Assembly: GCA_964469265.1 (NCBI GenBank)
Contig: CAYXYF010000006.1
Span: 1 to 64,000 of the forward strand
DNA from: JAEYZS01 sp964469265
GTDB taxonomy: Bacteria > Bdellovibrionota > Bdellovibrionia > Bdellovibrionales > JAEYZS01
DNA length: 64,000 nt
Direction: 5' to 3'
Shown here: positions 60,589 to 64,000 of the stretch, piece by piece
Layout of the letters: each line of letters begins with the position of its first letter
Numbering within the stretch: position 1 is the stretch's first letter
Notes under the pieces: generated by a model
Databases searched by the model: none
Seen by the model: the letters and a program-made list of their open reading frames with translations, nothing else
What the model was told of the DNA's origin: nothing
Translations under genes and position numbers: made by a program

Positions 60589-61662
60589 TTAGTTATTTAT
60601 GTGTTGGTTGCACTATCTGCATCATTCCTTTGTTCAATTCTTGAAGCAGTCATATTGTCCGTAACCCACGCACATATTGAAATCATGAAGAAGCGCAAAC
60701 AAAAGGCGGGCTTCATCATGCAAGACTTAAAAAACAAAGTCGATCAACCCCTAGCGGCAATCCTCACCTTAAATACCGTCGCGCACACAGCAGGAGCAAC
60801 CTTAGTGGGTGCACAGGTTCATAATCTTTACGGCGATAAATATACTGCGATCGCCTCGGGGATTCTTACATTGATTATTTTGGTATTTTCAGAAATTTTG
60901 CCAAAAACAATCGGCGCACGCTACTGGAAACTGTTAACACCTTTCACAGCTTACTGTTGTAAGTTCCTTATTGCGCTTCTGTACCCTTTTGTGATGATGT
61001 CTAAGAGTATTTCTCAGGTCCTTGGATCAAAAAGCCTGGCTCAATCTCGAATTACAAGAGAAGAAATGCTCGCTAATGCTGAAATCGGAGAAACCGAAGG
61101 TATTCTGCAAAAGAAAGAAACCCTTGTTATTAAAAACCTATTAAAATTAAATAGTGTCTACGTTAAAGACGTCATGACTCCTCGTTCAGTTCTTATGGTT
61201 TTACAAAAGGACATGACAGTGAGAGACGTTATGGAAGAATTTAAATCTGTTCCGTTTTCTAGAATTCCTGTTTTTGATCAAGATCTTGATAATATCATCG
61301 GCATGATTTTTCGTTATGACTTCCTTGAGTTATACGGAAATGATCAACACGACACAAAGATTGAAGAGATTTTAAACCCTATTCATGCTATTCATCAAAA
61401 CCACTCCGTTGCGATGACACTCGATGAGTTCATTAAGCGCCGTGAACACATGTTCTTAGCGGTAGATGATTACGGCAGCACCATGGGTATTGTAACCCTA
61501 GAAGACGCCATTGAGACGCTTTTAGGTGTAGAGATCATGGATGAAACCGACGACGTCGAAGACATGAGAAAGCTTGCACTTGAGCGTTGGGAAAAACGAA
61601 AGTCCGAACTTCATGAGCATCAAAAAAGACTTTCTCGAATTTTAAAGAAGGGCGAGAAGTGA
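60580..61662 (+). CDS. CNNM-domain membrane protein with CBS pair (metal transport/efflux)
   Basis: 360 aa. An N-terminal DUF21/CNNM domain with about four membrane helices ('VALSASFLCSILEAVILSV', 'TLIILVFSEILPKTIGARY'), and two CBS domains: 'VMTPRSVLMVLQKDMTV' to 'IIGMIF', and 'LNPIHAIHQNHSVAMTL' to 'TMGIVTLEDAIETLLG'. The C-terminal CorC/HlyC domain seen in many relatives is absent. Bacterial CNNM proteins export Mg2+ or sodium and the CBS pair senses ATP. Its stop overlaps the cutA start (GTGA). A perfect hairpin covers its start. Confidence 0.88.
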   Translation: MGLLVIYVLVALSASFLCSILEAVILSVTHAHIEIMKKRKQKAGFIMQDLKNKVDQPLAAILTLNTVAHTAGATLVGAQVHNLYGDKYTAIASGILTLIILVFSEILPKTIGARYWKLLTPFTAYCCKFLIALLYPFVMMSKSISQVLGSKSLAQSRITREEMLANAEIGETEGILQKKETLVIKNLLKLNSVYVKDVMTPRSVLMVLQKDMTVRDVMEEFKSVPFSRIPVFDQDLDNIIGMIFRYDFLELYGNDQHDTKIEEILNPIHAIHQNHSVAMTLDEFIKRREHMFLAVDDYGSTMGIVTLEDAIETLLGVEIMDETDDVEDMRKLALERWEKRKSELHEHQKRLSRILKKGEK

Positions 61663-61973
61663 AACCGATTTTAGTTTATGTAACAACATCGGGTGAAGAA
61701 GAAGCTAAAACACTTTCAAAAATCTTACTCTCTAAAAAACTTATTGCGTGCTCTAATGTTTTCCCTAAGATGAACTCCTTCTACACTTGGGAAGGAAAAT
61801 CAGAATCATCCGACGAGTCCGTTTTACTGCTAAAATCTTTTGAATCCAAATATGCTGAAATAGAAAAGACCATCGAAGAAAATCACTCCTACGAAGTACC
61901 GTGCCTTATCACGCTTCCTATTGCATCCATCAATGAAAAATACTTAGAATGGATGAAGAGCCAAGTTCAATAA
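61659..61973 (+). CDS. cutA: Divalent cation tolerance protein CutA
   Basis: 104 aa trimeric ferredoxin-like protein. 'LVYVTTSGEEEAKTLSKILL', 'KKLIACSNVFPKMNSFYTWEG', 'ESVLLLKSFESKYAEIEKTI', 'HSYEVPCLITLPI' and 'YLEWM' follow the family along its length. The start is GTG overlapping the CNNM stop. CutA is tied loosely to copper and metal tolerance; pairing with a metal-transport protein fits that. Confidence 0.94.
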   Translation: MKPILVYVTTSGEEEAKTLSKILLSKKLIACSNVFPKMNSFYTWEGKSESSDESVLLLKSFESKYAEIEKTIEENHSYEVPCLITLPIASINEKYLEWMKSQVQ

Positions 61974-62027
61974 AACTATCAAAAAAATAATCACTAAAAT
62001 ATAAATGCAAGTTTTGATAAACCCAAC

Positions 62028-62059
62028 CGTGTCTCAATATGAGATAAAGCGTGTCTCAA
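62028..62059 (+). promoter_or_regulatory. Direct repeat upstream of the first paired small protein
   Basis: CGTGTCTCAA occurs at 62028-62037 and again at 62050-62059, 22 bases apart, which is about two helical turns. The first copy also forms TCTCA-ATA-TGAGA with following bases. Two in-phase sites 85-115 bases before the ATG at 62144 look like a regulator-binding region, but no regulator is identified. Confidence 0.35.
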
Positions 62060-62143
62060 CTCTATATTTCCTAAGCCAAAGACCAGTATATTCCGAGACT
62101 ATGATAGACTATTTAGAGGTTAAATGAAGTTTGGGGGACGTAT

Positions 62144-62467
62144 ATGAAGCTTCGATTTGAGTATTTCGACTTTATTCCAAGAAAAGAATTTGAAGTCAAA
62201 GCTAACCAGTTACTCAATAACTTGAAGCAAGAAATTCCATTCGATTTCGAATGCGAAGCTCGCTGTACTTACTTTGCAAATAAGTTTTTCTTTCAAATTG
62301 TGTTTAGAGGACAAGATGACATTTTAAGTGCGCATTCTATTCTAGATCCAAATCAAGAAGACACTTCGTTAAGAGGGTGGCAGGTCAAAGCTCTCGACAA
62401 AATGTCTTCTTTATTGGAGCGACAACTCACCTCTATGAAGCTGAAATCCACGCCAATGGCAGCCTGA
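62144..62467 (+). CDS. Small unknown protein, HPF-like pattern (paralogue 1)
   Basis: 107 aa cytoplasmic protein. Not matched to a named family. Its order of strands and helices (helix, strands, final helix) and the end 'ALDKMSSLLERQLTSMK' are reminiscent of ribosome hibernation factors (HPF/RaiA), which end in 'DKLERQL'. The pattern 'FFFQIVFRG', then 'AHSILDPNQEDTSLRGWQ', lines up with the protein 154 bases downstream ('YYFKITING', then 'ANTIVDPRKEDTASRDWL'), so they are paralogues. GGGGGA precedes the ATG. Function not known; the HPF idea is weak. Confidence 0.55.
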   Translation: MKLRFEYFDFIPRKEFEVKANQLLNNLKQEIPFDFECEARCTYFANKFFFQIVFRGQDDILSAHSILDPNQEDTSLRGWQVKALDKMSSLLERQLTSMKLKSTPMAA

Positions 62468-62529
62468 GAGCTCTTACGGTAATTATCAAAATATCTTTAA
62501 ATATCCGCGGGAAATTTAGAGTTACAGAC

Positions 62530-62570
62530 ACAATTTGAATTACAGATTGATAATCTGTTAGAGCCAATTG
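62530..62570 (+). promoter_or_regulatory. Structured leader upstream of the second paired small protein
   Basis: Perfect inverted repeat ACAGATT-GAT-AATCTGT (62542-62558), enclosed by a second pair ACAATT (62530-62535) and AATTGT (62565-62570). It could be a stepped hairpin in the mRNA leader or a regulator site, 51 bases or more before the ATG. Confidence 0.4.
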
Positions 62571-62620
62571 TATTGTAGCTATTAAATTGAGTGAGCCTCA
62601 ATCAAAAAAGGAGGGGCATT

Positions 62621-62983
62621 ATGGAAATGAATAATCTGTTAAAAGTAAATCGTACTTTTATCCCATTTTCCAAATTCAAGGTCGATGGCTTTGAGCCCAG
62701 AATAGAGTTTAAGAAGAAAGCATACACGGTCTTAGAGGATATCATCGGCAAGATGCCAGGAGACGCTAGTTTCCTAGCTGAATGTAAAAAGCGATTTGGA
62801 AAATACTATTTTAAAATTACGATCAACGGAAGTGATGCCAAATTTGAAGCCAACACAATAGTAGATCCTCGCAAAGAGGATACCGCTAGTCGTGATTGGC
62901 TCAATAGAGCGATCGAGGAGCTTCATAACTCCATGAACATTCAGATTGCTGGCTGGTTACAGTCACGTCACCTAAACTGTTAG
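62621..62983 (+). CDS. Small unknown protein, HPF-like pattern (paralogue 2)
   Basis: 120 aa from ATG 62621, which has a strong AAGGAGG upstream; a GTG-started longer frame at 62591 is not needed. Paralogue of the protein at 62144: 'FKKKAYTVLEDIIGKMPG', 'FGKYYFKITINGSD', 'NTIVDPRKEDTASRDWLNRA' and 'IEELHNSM' align with its neighbour. The strong ribosome-binding site suggests high expression. The stop codon lies inside a small hairpin. No family recognised. Confidence 0.6.
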   Translation: MEMNNLLKVNRTFIPFSKFKVDGFEPRIEFKKKAYTVLEDIIGKMPGDASFLAECKKRFGKYYFKITINGSDAKFEANTIVDPRKEDTASRDWLNRAIEELHNSMNIQIAGWLQSRHLNC

Positions 62984-63014
62984 GTCTCGATCGTTAAACC
63001 TTACTCTGTAAGGT
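62970..63014 (+). other. Two tandem hairpins at the end of paralogue 2
   Basis: ACCTAA-ACTG-TTAGGT (62970-62985) covers the stop codon. ACCTTAC-TCT-GTAAGGT (62998-63014) is a perfect 7-base stem just after. Neither has a T run on either side, so they are not classic terminators. They lie between two convergent genes and may stabilise the 3' end or mark a Rho-type stop. Confidence 0.5.
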
Positions 63015-63038
63015 CTGAGGAGTGTGAAACGGCTTTGC

Positions 63039-63842
63039 TTATTTTTCGGAGACGATGTAGGCAATCCACGACTCACACTCCTCACCTTTTTCAGTAGGAG
63101 TGAAAATCCCGTCGCCCTCACCGTCTTTATCCGTTCCTTCCCAGTAGACTTGAGTTTTTTTAAAGCCAACTTCTTCAAGGATTTCTCTTAGCTCTGGTAA
63201 AGACCAAAGTCGCCAGTCGTAACAAAAGACATTCTCAATTTTCGCTTTGCCCTTGGGTTTAAAGTGGATAGCGAAGTCGGCTTCATTAGTTATCGGATTA
63301 AAATTCAGTTGATCCCAAAAGTAAGAAAAATTCTCAAATTCGGTTTCTTCCTCAATGGCTTCCTGACATTGGCTACCCCCAAAACAATCGATGAGGAAAA
63401 TGCCGTCGTCGTTGAGTTTTTTTAAGCAGTTTGAGAAATACTCTTTCAGCTGATCGCGCTTCTTAAATAAAAAATAAGAAAAATTTTGCGCCACAATGAT
63501 GTCCGATTTCGGCAAACCTTGATCGAGTACGTTTTTATTTAAAACTGTAATTCGAGATTGTTGTTCGTCTGATAACTTTGTTAAGTAGTTTTTCTTACCG
63601 TACTCAATAGGCTCCTTGTCTAGATCAACCCCTGTTGCCACATGGTTTTTATCAAGCTTTACCCATTCACAGCATATCGCAAACGTCCCGCAAAAATCTT
63701 CTCGCAGAGTTTTTGCGGGTTTCTTCTTTAATTCTTTATAGGTGTCTCTAAAAAACTCCGCATCGCCAGAAGGATTTTGAACAGAGTTTATATAATAGAA
63801 ATATTTATCGAATCCTTTTGGGACGGACTTTGCTTTACTCAT
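63039..63842 (-). CDS. Class I SAM-dependent methyltransferase
   Basis: 267 aa. 'LREDFCGTFAICCEWV' is the SAM-binding motif I region, followed by 'HVATGVDLDKEPIEYGKK' with the acidic end of strand 2, and 'SDIIVAQNFSYFLFKKRDQL' around motif IV. A helix-rich insert follows 'LIDCFGGSQCQEA'. The C-terminal part has 'EVGFKKTQVYWEGTD'. The substrate is unknown. Close relatives are annotated only as methyltransferase domain proteins. Confidence 0.82.
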   Translation of the reverse strand: MSKAKSVPKGFDKYFYYINSVQNPSGDAEFFRDTYKELKKKPAKTLREDFCGTFAICCEWVKLDKNHVATGVDLDKEPIEYGKKNYLTKLSDEQQSRITVLNKNVLDQGLPKSDIIVAQNFSYFLFKKRDQLKEYFSNCLKKLNDDGIFLIDCFGGSQCQEAIEEETEFENFSYFWDQLNFNPITNEADFAIHFKPKGKAKIENVFCYDWRLWSLPELREILEEVGFKKTQVYWEGTDKDGEGDGIFTPTEKGEECESWIAYIVSEK

Positions 63843-63866
63843 GCTGTCTCTCTAAAATGTTAGTTC

Positions 63867-64000
63867 TTAAGGAACGTCGTTTAAAACTTCGTTTATAGCT
63901 TCTTTAATATCAGACTTATGCGGAACTGTCGCCTCTTCTAAATTTGGATGAAGCCCAATACCTGGAACGTTTTTCCCAGCATGGACTCTTGGTCGCGCAT
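63867..64000 (-). CDS. C-terminal fragment of an unidentified gene, cut by window edge
   Basis: Open frame entering from the right edge and stopping at TAA (63867-63869). The last 44 residues or so read RPRVHAGKNVPGIGLHPNLE and end 'EAINEVLNDVP'. It runs in the same direction as the methyltransferase, whose start is 24 bases away, so they may form an operon. I do not recognise the family from this piece. Confidence 0.6.
   Translation of the reverse strand, partial: ARPRVHAGKNVPGIGLHPNLEEATVPHKSDIKEAINEVLNDVP

Overview
The window (about 42% G+C by eye) looks like a chromosome segment from a Bdellovibrionota-type bacterium, close to Bdellovibrio/Pseudobdellovibrio. This is an inference from gene content: a type IV pilus retraction/extension operon with its two-component system, a full Gram-negative outer-membrane assembly set, several CHASE2, HD-GYP, 7TM-HD and PilZ signalling proteins, many exported lipoproteins and proteases, and an EF-G whose G1 motif is the 'HIDSGKTT' form of the spirochaete/planctomycete/delta-type EF-G. 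I see no phage genes, insertion sequence, CRISPR array or rRNA. Genes are tightly packed, often overlapping by 1-8 bases, and no gene-free stretch exceeds about 260 bases.

Layout. 1-5650 (minus): pilB-pilT-pilC-pilS-pilR, with pilR cut by the window edge. 5800-7620 (minus): a degenerate AroE-like protein and ribF. 7700-10990 (plus): a CHASE2 histidine kinase and a sigma-54 response regulator. 10980-23880 (minus): a long envelope-building run read in the order ybeY, prfB (with a programmed frameshift), lolC, lolD, bamA, skp, fabZ, lpxA, lpxB, lpxK, an LpxL-like acyltransferase, a DUF3108 lipoprotein and a heptosyltransferase. 24130-26570 (minus): a 7TM-HD (PgpH-like) phosphodiesterase; a 61-bp duplicated, hairpin-forming repeat separates it from ybeY. 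26700-31520: mazG, murJ, rpsT, a PilZ protein, holA and lptE. 31590-35180 (plus): a class V aminotransferase, a short phosphoglycerate-dehydrogenase-like enzyme (a possible serine pathway) and purA. 35280-35460: tRNA-Lys(UUU), tRNA-Glu(UUC) and a terminator.

35570-44180 is the accessory part. It holds a secreted metzincin-like protease, a nitric-oxide-response group (FmdE-like protein diverging from NnrS and an NsrR-type Rrf2 repressor, with a palindrome between them), a protein with an RGG-like tail plus a thioesterase, a lipoprotein built of 17-residue beta-solenoid repeats, a GxQxGLxN-repeat exported protein, a REC-HD-GYP protein, a glutathione peroxidase and a proline-rich DUF3011-like protein. 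44200-56120 holds type II NADH dehydrogenase, an AI-2E family permease, msrA, an SSAT-like acetyltransferase, a histidine phosphatase, a 2OG-Fe(II) oxygenase fused to a TonB/AgmX-like tail, galE and a glycosyltransferase, then a minus-strand SrkA kinase/radical SAM/MFS group, and an exported trypsin-like protein followed by an unknown exported protein. 56120-64000 holds aat, recQ, fusA, a CNNM/CBS protein with a hairpin over its start codon, cutA, two paralogous small proteins with a hibernation-factor-like secondary-structure pattern, a methyltransferase and the tail of an unidentified gene.

No single unmistakable new system stands out. The best candidates for something undescribed are the oxygenase-TonB/AgmX-like fusion (48230-49141), the FmdE-like partner of NnrS/NsrR (36468-38716), the 17-residue-repeat lipoprotein (39688-40620), the paired small proteins with structured flanks (62144-63014) and the dispersed intergenic repeat (23938-24143 and 33791-33854).
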